The notes: generated by a model from the letters alone, not told the origin. A stretch of DNA of 64,000 nt from Lateolabrax maculatus (GCA_031216445.1 CM062196.1:4336001-4400000), one strand, 5' to 3'. Counted from the stretch's first letter, positions 38,218-56,833 are shown. A program made the numbers and translations.

Positions 38218-41200
38218 AGACACTGAATCTCATTTTGAGGAGGGCAAACATTCCTCCAGGTCGAGCGTCTCCCTGTTTCGCGGTTTGTTCAGAGAGAAGA
38301 ATCATAGTTACCTTGCTCATCCTTGAGGTCGACCCCTTTGCTCTTGAGCACTTGCAGAGCTAAGTCGACGTTGTGCACCTTCTGCAGGCGGCTGATGGCG
38401 GGCAGACGGAGCTTGGCCGACAAACTCCAGTCCTGGATGAGGAGCTCCATCACACGCCTGGAAGCAAACAGCACACAAAAACACACTTTATAATGACGAA
38501 GAGTCTTTGTTTGCCTCTATTTTGGACATCTTTGGTGTTAATGTGCTTGTTGCTGTGGCACTTTTTCACTCCAACAATAACCTGGCATCTTACATCCTTG
38601 TACTGAACGCTGATGGTTTGAGTTACTCAAATCACAAACAACCACAGTCTACTGTACATCATTATAGGAAACTACACGTGTTACTCTTGATCAGCTGCTT
38701 TACAATTTGTAAACATTTATGTATTACTATTTGAAAAAACAGCAGTAAACAAGTTTGGAAAAAGCGACTTAACACCAAATATATATTTTACTTTTTAAAT
38801 AAGGGGATGTCAGTTTACTTTTATGAAAACAAAAAATATCTAATTCCTGCATGTTCCTGGGTAGACGACTTCTGTTGGCGCCTTGGCTTTGATTGTAACC
38901 ACCTTTTAAAAAAAGTATGCTGTCAAATCCCCCAACCCGACCTTACTTTCCACAGCTGCCTTTTTCCTGATGAGTTTGTCAGGTACTTCTTTTGATTCTC
39001 TTTAGCTTAAAATTGCTGTGTGGGGCCCTTTCACACTTAATCCTCCTAAAGCCAGGGATAAACCCATGAAGAAGAAGTCTAGTCTAAAATAAGTCAAAGA
39101 ATAGTAGTCTAATCACTGGAGAAGTGATTTACTCTACAATCATCTGCTGGGTGTTTGCTATTACATTTCTCTTCTTGAGACTCACGCGTGAGATTGAACT
39201 ATGACAACATTGTTACATCGGCAGGGCCTAAGAGAGAGCGCCCTTCAGTGAGAGTCCCTGAGAGGAAATCTGCTCTGCTGAACACTAAATCCCTCCCAGC
39301 TGCGGGGATGCTGCAGCGTAGCCGAGCCTGACCTCTGAGAAAAGCAGATATCCCAACGGGGATCAGGGTGTTGCATTAAAATTCATGACGTCTCACTCAC
39401 ACGAGACGAATTCCACACTTCAGGTCAACTGCCAAATTCTTCACAGCGAAGTTGAACTCGTCGAGGGGCGTCTGAACGTGGGAGACGGGCAGCCCGAGGT
39501 AGCCGAGGTGCCGGGGGAGGATCCCCTCTCCGCTCAGGAAGTCCCTGGAGAAGGCCAGGAGCAGGTCTTTACTCGTCTGTTAAAAAAAAAAAAAAAAAAA
39601 AAAAACACCAAAGAAGCATACAGCCGGGAAGAGTTTAATGCAACCCAAACACAGTAATAAACTATTTAACAAAGTTTCCATCATTACGTTGAAAGAAAAA
39701 TTCATGAGGATAGTGGACAATATGAGCTTCACTTATGGATGGCTTTCAGGTCTGAGCTCTGCTGTATTTAAAAATACATACCAGTGCACTTTCTTCTTCT
39801 CAGATACACGGGTAGATAGACTCTATGTACACATTTATTATGTTTCTAGTTTGACACCTACACTCCTCAGCCCAAAAGGAATCCATAAATAACTCCACTC
39901 TATGATCATGTCTTATAAATCTGAGTCTGTATGTATAAGGCCGCTTTAAATTGTAGATACGTGGTTTCAGCATGATTTAAAAACTAAACTATTGTATATG
40001 TCTATGTACAGTTTAGCATATATTTATACATATATTGAACCCAAGTTCTCCATTTATCTGACTTTGATAGCTTTTCATATTGTTATATTAATTATCCTAC
40101 TATGAATAAGCCTCTCCAGGTCTTAGACAGTAAAAAAAAATAAAAATAAAAAAAAGACATTCTGATCGATCTGAGACAAGATACAAATAATAAAATGGTG
40201 TAAAAGACCAGTACTGAAGTTTTTATATTGTCATTTACCAAATGTATCATTCGACGTATTTGATGTGGCTGTGCCTTTGGCCTTTAATGAGATAGTGATT
40301 TAATGGTTTGGATGTATTTGACGTTTGTTGTTGACATGGGAAAGCCTTGGCCTACCTTGAACTCTGCATCCAAGCAGAACAGACAGGGGTTGTGCTCTAT
40401 CAGCCGGGATTCTTTGGCTTTGTCCAAGAAACACACCAGCAGGAGCAGCTTCTTCAGAGTGAAGCGAGACAGTGCCTCCTCGTGGCCTAACACACACAAG
40501 GTAAAGAGAGGTTATCACCAGTAACAAAACGTCTGAAAAAAACTGAAAACTTTCAGAAAAATTACCTTTACTACTATATACTACCAAGGAAATTCAAATG
40601 GTTCAATTCATTCATTTATTTTCATCATAACAGGTCTTAAATAGGAACTCTAACACTGATCAAATACAAATTCAGTTTTCCAATAAAGACCAACAATAAC
40701 ATCCATTACAGAGCGTGCTTCAAGGTAGCAACTCTAAACTAACAGAAAACCTGGAAATGCTTGACCATTATCTTAAGATAAAAGGGTCTAACATTGACCT
40801 TTAATCCCTTTAAGAAAATGTTAAATTACAATACAACTGCAATGATTAGTTGATTAATTGATCGGGAGAAAATGTATGTTTGCCCTTTAGTCTGCCTTTA
40901 GTTGGTGAGACTGATTCACTGACCAATAAACTACATGACTGATTGACTACAGGCTCTCATTGCAGAGATGTCTGCTGAAAATGTCAAAGCTGTATGTGTT
41001 GTGTTGTGAGCAGGATATTAAAACGCTTTGTTTATGTGAGTGAAAGAATAACCAGAAGTCTAAGTTTAATTAAAGTTCAACTCATTCCAAAGTTGTTAAT
41101 TTTCAATTTGCGAGTTTGTGTTTTTGCACGCTGATGATAAGGCAAGAGGTTTATGTTTCTGAATGTGTGAAAAGGGGGAAATACAAGCAGAGCTTATAAC

Positions 41201-44200
41201 CCACTCAATGACCCTTTAATTACATAGGGAATCAAATACAGTAAAAAGTAGTTCCCATGGAAAGTCTCCATCTCAGAATATTCCTGAAATTCTTGCAGCT
41301 CTGACATTAACACGCCACAGTCTCCAAGTTCAGACAACATAGTAACTGACACTCTTTAATTACCGTCTTTGTAAAGGTTAGGCACTTTGGCGTGTCTGAA
41401 CTCGGCGGCGATGTCCGGGTTCCAGAGCAGCCGCTGGAGGACGAACATAGCCAGACCCAAGGCATCGCTGTTGCTCTCCAGTGAGATCAACTCCCCGTAG
41501 ATCGTCTGAGAGTGAGCAACATGGTGTTTACTTATCGAGCGTTGCATGGGCAGTGAAGAAACTAACAGCATTGTTTGGAAAGACAAATGATAAGAAGTAG
41601 AAGAATACCTCGAGCCCGATCCGTAACCACAGCGGGTTGTATGAAAGAAGCCAGTTGAGGACTTTTCGGCGTTCGCCTGAGGAAGACGAAAGAAAATAAT
41701 GTTACCTTCAGGCTTATGCTGGCTTTGATAGGCATTATAAACCCCGCAGCGCCATGTTTCACAATGTTCATTTACCTATGTCCTTCCAAAGATGGCGGTC
41801 TTTTCGGATGAGCAGCCTCTTGGCCTCCACCTCCAGTTCAAGCCTCTGAATAGCCTTGACCATGGCCTCAGATGTGAACAGCTGGCAGGCCGAGCGACGG
41901 AGGCGGTTCAGCTTCCGTCGGGCCGTGTACGTGCTGAAAGACATCTCCTCTTTGGTGGGAGCATTAGGCACAATGAACTTGTCGTGGCCACCCATGGCGA
42001 TGGACACAGCACTCACTGAATAAGAGACAAATGGAAAAGGAAAGGCAGACTTTTATATACTTATAAAATGATCACAGATGATCTGGAATCTACTCTAAGA
42101 GTAATGTATTTATAACACTACACAGAGAGATTTCCCCCACATCATCTTTGATGTATTGAAATCCTGCTGAATGTCTGTTACCTTTAGCCACTTCGGTGTT
42201 GACTTTAAAGTCATCTGGGGTGAGGACGTAGTTGACCCACCAGGTGAATCCCCTCTCCTGCTTCTCAATCCACCTCTCATCGTAGAACATGTTCTTTGCA
42301 GCGAAAGGCATCGGGTGTCTTGGTATGGCTGGAGGAAAAGAGTGGATGCAGAAAAATGAACACATTTCAAGATAAACAAGAGAAAAAAAATACACTTTCA
42401 CACACTAATGTTCATTTTACAATATTTTGTCATCAAATACCTGTCTGTGCTGGTTTAATAAAGGACAGCTGTGACTGCGCTACAGCAACAATTTTTGCCA
42501 TCTTCACAGATGGAGCCCCAGAGGACTTCAGAGACTGGGCACCTGTGAACGATAGGAAAAAAGTGAATTTCAACTAAACTTAAATTGGCACATTGGCAAA
42601 AATCTGGTATCAGCAGCAGCTTCCACATCTCAGCTCTCACAGACCTGCACTACACAAACGACAATTAACTCTTATTCGAGAGGTGTTTCCCCTTCAGAAA
42701 GCAATTATACATCCTTTTATACCTCGTGAGGTCAGTTTGGAGCTTGATTGCTTTGCCTGGGCAGGAACCACAGACCGCGCCGTCCTTAGAGATGATGCGG
42801 TCATTGAGCGCGCCGAGGCTGGAGGGAGAAGCATCACAGTAAGTACAGAAACAAAGCAGATATTTCACACAGAAGTTCCAACACACTTTGAACGTAGACT
42901 TCCATGATGTATAAGAAAAAAACTGTAGGTATTTGCAGGTAATAGTATTAGGTACAACTAATCTGAACTTGACACAAGCCTAGTTAGGGTAAAGTATTTC
43001 TTTAAAAAATCTCTTTTTTAACTTTTAGCATTAACTACATATTAGGTCATCTGATAACAAAAAACAATTTAAGGAGAATGTAGAAATCTCAAGATGCATT
43101 TCCATATGTGCACCATTCTTATTTTATACACTCAGTTTCCAGTTTATTAGGTTCTAAACTTACTGCACTAAACTAATGCAGTCTTATACAACAGTCCTGC
43201 AACTTCATGGTCATTTTGGAGGGTGTAGTTTTGTGATGATGTTGAACTTTATTGCATTATACAGAGAGGTGTGTCTGTCATTTGGCCTACACCCACTGGT
43301 ATAAATGGGGTGGACAAACTAATAGAAGCAGTATAAAACAATATTCAACAGCACCACTAACTGCAGCTTGTTGAATCAAAACCTCTCTAACCCAGTTTAA
43401 AAAAAACGTATAAGCTTCATGAAGGTAGGGTTCACTGCAGGACTGTCGTATTAGACTGCATTAGTTTAACCCCAACCTTATACTTCACATTTGCTCACCT
43501 GTCGTTCTCGGCTGTTGCCTCTGTGATGCGCTTCTCCTCTCCTGGACTGATCTTGAGGAATCAGTTTTTGCAGCTACCACCCTGCTTCTTTTGACGCGCT
43601 CAGTTTTCCCAGCCTCCTCAATCTTCCCGTCGCTCTTCAAAAACTCCTCACTCTTCCTCTTCTTGCTCTTCACCACCATGTGAATGGGAAATGGGTCTTC
43701 CAACCGAACGGACGGAGGCGCCCGTGCAGTTGGAGACAGCTCACCGGCGTTACGGTTTGATGTGGGGTGGCAGTGGAGAGGAGAAGATGAGCCCAGGGGC
43801 GACGGGGACGTGACGGTCAAAGTAACAGGAGTGAGGGCTGCGAGGGGCGGGGAAGTGACTGAGAAAGAGAAGCGAGCGGGAGCCATAGATGGAGGGGATG
43901 TTACAGGGAAGGTGATGGGTGCAGGCGAGCCGTCAGGCCGTGGAGTCAGGCTGGAGGGGCCGAACTGGGATAGATGTCTGTCCTCACACAGGGAGCCGGC
44001 AGTCTCAGCGACGGTTCCTGTGTCTGGGTCTATAACAGGAAGGCTCGGAGTGTTTGGCCCCGACTCGCACTGACTGCTGCCGTCAGACAGCTCCAGTGTT
44101 TTCTCCAAGAGCCTTCGCCTCGACTTCTTTACTTTCCTTCCACTGGAACTGTTTGCCTGCACCGGCGCTTTGCTCTTGGTCACTGTGGCAGAGGTGAAAC

Positions 44201-45280
44201 AGGCCTTTTTGACCCGCTCCGTAGCCTCACCGGCCTCTGAGACAACAACCTTCTTGCTGACGAAGAAAGTAAGTCTCGGCTCAGTGGACTCAGGCAGCTG
44301 TGGGCTGTCGGGTAACTCTTTGAGGACATTTCTGTCAGGTCCACGGCCATGATTCCCACTCTTGGATTCCAGTGAGTCTGAAAAGTCACAGCTCGAACTA
44401 GTGTCCCGAGGACTGCTGTTGATGTGGGTCAGATCGGAGTCAATGAGGGCCAGTGCATCTTTCAGAGACAGAACTGGGCTTCCAGTTAACACGCTGTCAG
44501 CGTCATCAGCATCAGCCACGGACCGTACAGCCGCAGCGAGCGGGCTATCTGACTGAATATGAGGCATGAGCTTCTTAAACCTCTCTGGGGTCCCGATGGG
44601 GGACAGCGTCCTGTTAAGCATTTTTGCGAGGTCTTTGTTTTCAGGTTTGCCCAGCAAGGCGTCTGGGCTGGCAGACATGTTCCCAGAGTCCATCAGCTTC
44701 GCAGCTGGGACGAGAAGAACAAGAGGAGAGTTCCTCTGAACATGGTGGACATTCTCCTGCTCCGCCAAGGTCAGAGACTCCGGCCTCAGGGTGGATTTCA
44801 AGGCCTTCTGCTCCTCTGATTTCTGAGGGTAATCGTCCACAGGGCTGTACTTGGAGAGGGACCTCTCTCTGACAGCTTTGCCTTCATTGAGAGAAGCAAG
44901 TGGGCTGCGTGGCTTTTCCCGTCTGTACTGTGGCTTTCGGGACACCTGGAAAGTTTTATTGGCGGCCATCTTCAGTGGCTGCTCGGTTTTCTTTCTCCTG
45001 GGTGCGGCCACATTGTCGCCCGCTCTTTTGTTTTTGATTGTGTCCCATAAGCTTTTCTGAAACACAAAATAGAAACATGGGAGGCATCCGCCATGTCATA
45101 ATTTCAGTATTAGATGTAGTTGTTAAAGTTCCCTGATTATGTCTAAATGACAACTGCATAATCAAACCTTCCCAAGGTTTTGTTGCCAGGTTTAACTAAG
45201 TACCAATTAGGCAAATTGCAGTTGAATTTAGGGCTACATCTATTAATCTGCAGATTATTTTTTTTGATTAATTGATACAT

Positions 45281-45325
<45 letters not shown>

Positions 45326-46196
45326 CATTTCAGAAAACACCCATCACAATTTCCCAGAGCCCAAGTTAATGTCATTAAAAGTCTTGTTTGGTCCAACAAA
45401 TAGTAAAAAATGTAAAAGTATTCAATTTACTATAATGTCAAGAAAATAAAAAGCAGCACCTTATCACATCTGAGAAGCATTAACAAGATATTTATTTACT
45501 AAAATTACTTCAATGTTTAATCGATTATTAAACTACTTGCATGCAAATGAATGGACTACATGTTGCAGCTCCATCAGAATCAATAAAAATCTTCATCTAT
45601 GTGAGTGTGATGGCGGCTGCAGCAGCTGAGGGCATTCACCTTCTTCTTTTTCGGTGCCTCTGCTCTCCCCAGCAGAACAGCCTGGTGTTTGAGGACCCCG
45701 TTGGCATTGAAGACGAGGAGCTCTCTGATTCCACCTTCTTCTGTCGGGGTCCAGGTGACTGTCAGGTCGAAGGAGCCCTCGGGCTGCAGACACAAAGCAC
45801 AAGGCAACATGTGGACAAGTTGCTGCAATCTTTAAATGGATGCAAGAGGGGGACACAGCAATTAACGTGGTCCATGTGCATGTGGATTTTTTGCACAGGA
45901 GCAAAAGATAAGAACATTACCTGGATCGTGAACGCGTTGTGGTCCACAGAAAAGCCTTTACTCGAGGGGATCTTTTCAACAGTCACCTCCGCCTCTACGT
46001 CCTCTGTTGGGTTCTCGACACGCAGAACAGCCGACCTGGAGGTTCCCAACTTTACCGTCCCAAATGTCACAAAGGGAGCCTTCGAAAACTGGATCAAACT
46101 CAAAACCGGAGCGTCGTTCTCCTTGTTGGCGTCGTCTCTCTTCACCGGACTGAAGTCCAGAAATCCTCTCCGCGTTGAAGTTACCGCTTCAGCCAT
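25220..46196 (-). CDS. aspm: Abnormal spindle protein (ASPM), 26 exons
   Basis: Spindle-pole and mitotic spindle protein. Exons in gene order: 46196-45921, 45783-45640, 45056-43499, 42818-42723, 42542-42441, 42328-42182, 42015-41776, 41676-41609, 41505-41364, 40486-40356, 39576-39401, 38457-38312, 37539-37454, 37345-37133, 36962-36758, 36261-36113, 35864-35736, 35391-35197, 34828-30206, 29936-29787, 29670-29479, 28919-28727, 27612-27458, 25909-25733, 25601-25429, 25322-25220. They sum to 9969 nt: 3322 residues plus stop, against about 3477 in human. Residues about 30-130 form the ASH domain. Exon 3 is a Ser/Pro-rich linker containing SLWDTIK. Residues about 925-1260 carry the CH domains (LLWKIIFAF, then [14 protein letters not shown]). 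IQ motifs run from about 1310 to 3060. The C-terminus is ARM-like and ends in [10 protein letters not shown] ... [11 protein letters not shown]. Every junction keeps frame. An optional exon is listed separately. Confidence 0.95.
25401..25421 (+). repeat. CA repeat beside an ASPM splice donor
   Basis: About ten CA units. In the ASPM direction this is a TG repeat beginning 8 bases after the donor of the penultimate exon (25429). Confidence 0.85.
26110..26340 (+). repeat. Dispersed repeat in ASPM intron
   Basis: Contains caacagctgttggatggact and tttggtgatccccttacttt, wording shared with the repeats at 24520-24780 and 57730-58150. It lies in the 1.5 kb intron between exons 27612-27458 and 25909-25733. 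Confidence 0.6.
27764..28075 (+). repeat. Interspersed repeat tail, copy 2, with flank
   Basis: Positions 27775-27862 match the tail at 6622-6717 (ctatgtgaaaagtgtctaga here). The following part to about 28075 (including agacaaccaatcagagcaac) also looks like part of a dispersed element, but I have no second copy in the window to prove it. Confidence 0.5.
28154..28261 (-). CDS. Possible optional ASPM exon
   Basis: A 108-nt open segment has an AG acceptor (cttgatag) and a GT donor (gtacat), both in phase 1. It could be spliced between the exons at 28919-28727 and 27612-27458 without breaking frame, adding 36 residues including [18 protein letters not shown]. The two neighbouring exons already join directly in the way known for vertebrate ASPM, and the acceptor has a poor pyrimidine tract. 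It may be a lineage-specific exon or chance. Confidence 0.35.
28948..28972 (+). repeat. (AT)n microsatellite
   Basis: An alternating AT run between two A-rich stretches. It lies in the ASPM intron just upstream (in gene direction) of the acceptor of exon 28919-28727. Confidence 0.9.
30206..34828 (-). CDS. aspm: ASPM giant IQ-repeat exon (part of aspm)
   Basis: One exon of 4623 nt (1541 codons) with no stop, flanked by an acceptor ending ccccacag and a donor at 30204-30205. By eye I count 63 IQ-type motifs, most of the form AxxIQxxYRxx or AxxLQxxFRGx, spaced about 22-27 residues apart in alternating long and short steps. These motifs bind calmodulin or light chains and stiffen the neck of the protein. 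Motifs 27-62 fall into four nine-motif cassettes of 219 residues, marked by [20 protein letters not shown] and [10 protein letters not shown] recurring in order. The matching exon in human ASPM is also by far its largest. Confidence 0.95.
37660..37719 (+). repeat. (AAT)n microsatellite
   Basis: About 20 AAT units without interruption, in an ASPM intron between exons 38457-38312 and 37539-37454. Confidence 0.95.
38186..38214 (+). repeat. A29 homopolymer
   Basis: A run of about 29 A in the same ASPM intron. No retroelement body is obvious next to it, so its origin is unclear. Confidence 0.85.
39582..39605 (+). repeat. A24 run that forms an ASPM polypyrimidine tract
   Basis: On the minus strand this is 24 T directly before aacag and exon 39576-39401. 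It therefore serves as the pyrimidine tract of that acceptor. Confidence 0.85.
43128..43468 (+). mobile_element. Inverted-repeat element in ASPM intron 3
   Basis: Arms of 33 bases at 43169-43201 and 43436-43468 are inverted copies of each other with about two mismatches (core aaactaatgcagtc on the left, gactgcattagttt on the right). They enclose about 235 bases with no coding sequence. This is the form of a small non-autonomous DNA element (MITE-like). The left flank carries ccagtttattaggt, shared with 5415-5440. I do not assign a superfamily. Confidence 0.7.
45284..45324 (+). repeat. (TG)n(TA)n microsatellite
   Basis: A TG run followed by a TA run, in the ASPM intron between exons 2 and 3. 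Confidence 0.9.
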
Positions 46197-46349
46197 TTTA
46201 AGTGAAAGAAATAAGCAGTAGCTACATGTTACGTAGTATTTTTTTTAATCGTCTACCTGCTACTACTGTTGACTGCGCACTAACATGAGTTACTTCTGCC
46301 CCCGAAACCAGCCAACTAACAAACGTTGAAACACGCTTCCTTCAACAGG

Positions 46350-46465
46350 TTTGAAATTCGGTCGTGTTGTTCCATCAGCCAATGAGAGGCGAGGGGAGGC
46401 CGCGTCTCGTCCAATGGGTAAAGAGAACAGATCGAATCCGTATGAATACACAAGTTTCGACCAAT
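46350..46465 (-). promoter_or_regulatory. ASPM promoter: CCAAT boxes and CHR
   Basis: Read toward ASPM, three reversed CCAAT boxes (46461-46465, 46411-46415, 46379-46383) are followed by TTTGAA (46350-46355, + strand reading), 154 bases before the ATG. The nearest CCAAT box and the TTTGAA are about 29 bp apart centre to centre, and the first two boxes from the gene are 32 bp apart. NF-Y sites at this distance from a CHR element are the known mark of G2/M genes controlled by DREAM and MMB, a class that includes ASPM. The sites are seen; their use is inferred. Confidence 0.6.
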
Positions 46466-46957
46466 CGGGGGTCGAATACGTTTTTAAACTGCCGTAAGCC
46501 ACGCCCACACGCCCGAGACAGCAAAAAACGAAGATGTGTCACTCTGATGTTGTTTTCCGACACCACTGAAGTTAAAGGATCAGTTTATCCTCCCATGTGT
46601 TTTGACAAAATGTAACCTACGCCTAAAGTCATGCGAGGACCCAGAACTAAAATCTGATTATGCACAATTGCCTAAAAGCGAAGCGCATGAGTGGTTTACA
46701 CCCCTCCTCTGAAGCAGATTATGGTCCAAGATTTTACTTTTGAGAGACCGGGCTGTCAAAATATACATTCTTTGCTTAACTGAAAGACTTTGACACACAT
46801 AATATAACCTTTAACTTCATTTTGTGCCAAACTTCACCGCGTTAGTGAATTTAGATCCTTTTTTAAACACAAAATTTCACATAAAATGTTTTGAATTGTC
46901 ATTTAGTACTTAAGTATTTCTGCAGAACTTCGGGTTAAATCGTCCGCACGACAGCTC

Positions 46958-47029
46958 GCCGTGATCGTATAGTGGTTAGTACTCTGCGTTGTGGCCGCAG
47001 CAACCCCGGTTCGAATCCGGGTCACGGCA
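46958..47029 (+). tRNA. tRNA-His (GTG)
   Basis: A 72-base cloverleaf. The acceptor stem is GCCGTGA with TCACGGC, the anticodon stem is CTGCG with CGCAG, and the loop TTGTGGC has GTG at 46991-46993. The internal B box GGTTCGAATCC is at 47008-47018. TTTT follows at 47031-47034 as an RNA polymerase III terminator. CCA is not encoded, as expected for a eukaryote. The sequence is the standard vertebrate tRNA-His form. Confidence 0.96.
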
Positions 47030-47154
47030 CTTTTGGGGAGACACACAAGTTTCCCGTGACAGCAGAATTAAGTCTTGACAAATAAATGCAAATTACTGCA
47101 AATTTCGAAGGTTGTTGAGTTGCAAATCAAGCCCGTATTTTTACATCACATGTT

Positions 47155-47305
47155 CACTGGTGAAAAGTACGTTTACTCATGCGTTGTATAGTTGTAATTT
47201 CTGCAATTTTGTATTTCTATTCCACTACAATCCAGAGGGAAATATTCTACTTGTTACTCCACTACATTTATTTGATAACTTTAGTTACTTTGCAGACTCA
47301 GAGTA
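47155..47305 (+). repeat. Interspersed repeat, copy 2
   Basis: Shares the block attccactacaatccagagg plus gaaatattctact with 7730-7770. It is typical of a common fish repeat. Confidence 0.5.
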
Positions 47306-48069
47306 ATAATACAAAATATAGTCAACAAATACATTTAGATTTATTATTATAGGGTGAAGATAAAATAAAATTAGATAACTTTGTACACAGGACTTAACTT
47401 TACCTTCACAAAAGTGGCTAGATTTCCAAACAGAAGGTACCCATGAAGACCAGCTGGGGGCAGACCTGCTCAGGAGTTCAGTATGAATTTGCACAGTGTG
47501 TTGGTCCAAAATATGTAATCCCCTTTTTTTTCAAGGCCTTGTATTCAAGCATAAAATGTGTTACATTTTATTTCAATAAGTAGAACAGGGGAATGGCATA
47601 CACAGTTCTGCAGATATATAGCAGATCCAGAATTGTGACATAAATCAGGGGCATTAATAAACATAAAATGATTAAATTAACTATAACAGAAAATGATAAA
47701 GAGCTGACAACTCATTGAATGTATTTCACAATGTCTCCCAGAAGACTAGCAGTTTTTGCACTTTTTGATTTAAATGATTGTAAAGGCAAACGTAGGCGTT
47801 TTCCACATCAGTTAAGGTTGTATGTTGTCACCTACATCCATCACCTGACTCTGTGCACAAGTGCAGAGTAATTTATTAGGTTTAAAAACCACTAAACCCA
47901 CCTCACGATTTACAGTACACATGTCGAACAAAGAAAGTGGATTAAAATAGCAAAGAAATACAGAAAAACAAATATGTCATAAGATACTTTTAATCGCCCC
48001 ACAACTTGCACGTTATTCATATTTCTCTTCACAGCTGCAAACATACTCCTCATTTTGTGTCCGGTTCTC

Positions 48070-48097
48070 CACTCCCCCCTCCCCCCCCCCCCCCCCA
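48070..48097 (+). repeat. C-rich homopolymer run
   Basis: A near-continuous run of C with one T, long enough to make sequencing length uncertain. Confidence 0.9.
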
Positions 48098-48270
48098 CTT
48101 CAAAAAAATTGTGTTTTGCTTATTGTTACTTCACTTGGATGACTGACTTTCACTGTGCAGAATGATGAATGTGCAGAGGTTGTTACTGGAGGCCTGTTTT
48201 CCCTTTCCTCTGCTGAAGAGGGACATTTTCTCTGCACTCACTGTAAATCATTCAGCCAGCCCTGCAGCTG

Positions 48271-48306
<36 letters not shown>

Positions 48307-48365
48307 GGATGGTTACTAGATACTTTATTATTCCCAAAGGGAAACTGCAGTGTTACAGTAACTAC
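48271..48365 (+). repeat. (GATA)n with retroelement-like flank
   Basis: About nine GATA units are followed by tactttattattcccaaagg and gaaactgcagtgttacagta. This pairing of a GATA tract with a 'tttatt..cccaaaggga' block is frequent in fish genomes and points to a retroelement end. Confidence 0.65.
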
Positions 48366-48960
48366 TTGAGACAAAACATACATAAAACACACCAAAAAAA
48401 AAGACAAATGAGGTAGGTGAGAAACAAATATAATTAAAAGGCTTAACTCTAAATTTAATATACAGTGAATAAACATGATTCAATAATAATAATACACAGA
48501 GAATTGACTTTTCAGTGAAGTAGACACATCTTGTGTCCTGCAGTTAAACTTCTGAAATTAACAGTATGTGTGTATTCAGAGATTCTAGATTTTTTTATGA
48601 GGACGAAGAATCAGACGTAACAACTTTTTTGAACGGTAATTTAAGTTTTTTTGTGGAAAAACCATATGAGACACCAGTGTTTTTTTTTATTTTTTATATC
48701 CTAACAGGAGGGGGTTTTTACAGCAGGAAAGCTGGATGTATTGTGTTGGTGTACTGTTCGCAGACATTAGCATGTCTATAGCAATGCATCAAGTCAACCC
48801 CTCCCAGTGTCCATCCCTTTGTCAGACCCCCACCTCCCTCTCTCCCTCTCTTCCTCCCCCTGAATGTAAAGGTATGCAGACTTCCCTGTGAGTCAGGCAG
48901 CTCGGTGCAGTTTGGGCTCCCTGCAGCAGCTCCCTGCAGTGTTTTCATTGTTTTGGCCCT

Positions 48961-49038
48961 ACTTCCGGTCGACGCTGACCATGTGACCTGCCGCGCCGAC
49001 CAATCGCGTGGCGGCATCGCTCGGCTCGTAATTTTAAA
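48961..49038 (+). promoter_or_regulatory. DEPDC1 promoter elements
   Basis: A G+C-rich stretch before the ATG at 49205. It has an ETS-like ACTTCCGG (48961-48968), a CCAAT box (49000-49004) and TTTAAA (49033-49038), a hexamer close to the CHR consensus, 33 bp after the CCAAT. DEPDC1 is a mitotic gene, so NF-Y plus CHR control is plausible. TTTAAA is only a variant match. Confidence 0.45.
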
Positions 49039-49204
49039 CCGACGCAGCGTCGCTCGAGCCGCCGTCCACAAACCTGCTGCTGCTGGAGGAGAGACACCCG
49101 CGGATCTTTATCCCCCCTCCGAGTTATGGGTGTTTTTTCTTTTTTTCCCAGCTTGTCACATCGGTTGAAGCGAGATCTTTAGCGCGGTTCTTTCCCGGAT
49201 AAGC

Positions 49205-55802
<6,598 letters not shown>

Positions 55803-56833
55803 ACTAACCATACAGGTGTCATTATAGAAGCCACAGTCTCTACATCTGCTTTTTGCTGCACTATTACTGCACTGATACTAAGAGATTTGGAGGATTCACT
55901 TCTCTTTGCAGCCATTAACTTTTTGTTGTTACATTTGTAATACTGTCATTCCTGTTGTTCATTGATGTGCCAATATGGGAGTTAATGCAGGCTGGAAGAC
56001 TTCTACAACGGTAAACGTGTGTATTCATGTTGTGTGTATGTTTGAGGTGTGTTGACAGCTGAGTACGATGACGGCAGGTAGACAGACAGTGGCTCCTTTA
56101 GAGCACTTCACATCCGTTACTGTGTTCAAATATAACATGTTTCTGTGAAGCACATTTTGTTCATTTGGATGAGACAGATTTTTCTCTCTTTATTCATTTT
56201 ATTTTCACCTCACCTGTCGTCTATTGCTATCTGATAATGACGTGTGTGTTTGTGTGTGTGTGTTTTGGGAGAATATCCAATTCTGAGATCACTGGTCCAC
56301 ATGGGAATAATTAGATTATAGATTTCTTAATTTATATGAGTGATGACATTGGGAGCAGTGCTAGATGTGTCTTTGCTTGAAGTGTTTCTTGTAATGTAAA
56401 CTTTTTTTTTTCCTAGACTTTACTAAACATCTCGTATCACAGAAGTTTTATTTGATATTCTCATTAGTGTTATGGCGTTGAACACTGTTGCTTTGATTTG
56501 TGTGGTGTGATTTTTAAATCGTTTTACAGAAATGTTTGAGGTTTTCTCATAGAGGATCTTTAGATTTTCAGAATCTCAGTTTTTTCATACAAAACTCAAT
56601 TATTTTTCTTTTCTCTTTTATTCCTTGTGTTTGTGTCTCGTCTTCAACCCATCCTTGTTTAGTTTATTGGCTAGAGGAATGTTTTGCTGGATTATGGCAT
56701 TGGGAATGACCAGTTAGTTTATACCAATCATCAGAATGGTTGATTTATAGATATTTAATGCATATTCGACTCCATAAAGAAGGTTTCAACAGACACTTAG
56801 CATATTTTGGGTAAATGGTTGCTATTGCTTAAA

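Larger units (their letters stand above)
47035..48960 (+). other. Intergenic region, tRNA to DEPDC1 promoter
   Basis: No gene is seen. The region holds an interspersed repeat (47155-47305), a C-rich run (about 48070-48097), a GATA microsatellite with an attached repeat (48271-48365) and otherwise AT-rich unique-looking sequence. A minus-strand open frame at 48718-49071 crosses the DEPDC1 promoter and looks like chance. Confidence 0.6.

Noticed and set aside
43684..45060. Plus-strand open frames opposite ASPM exon 3
   Set aside because: Antisense to a G+C-rich coding exon. The minus frame has the family motif SLWDTIK and correct splice sites.
48718..49168. Open frames of 117 (-) and 87 (+) residues at the DEPDC1 promoter
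   Set aside because: The G+C-rich promoter gives long frames by chance. The DEPDC1 ATG at 49205 is in a different frame and supported by homology.
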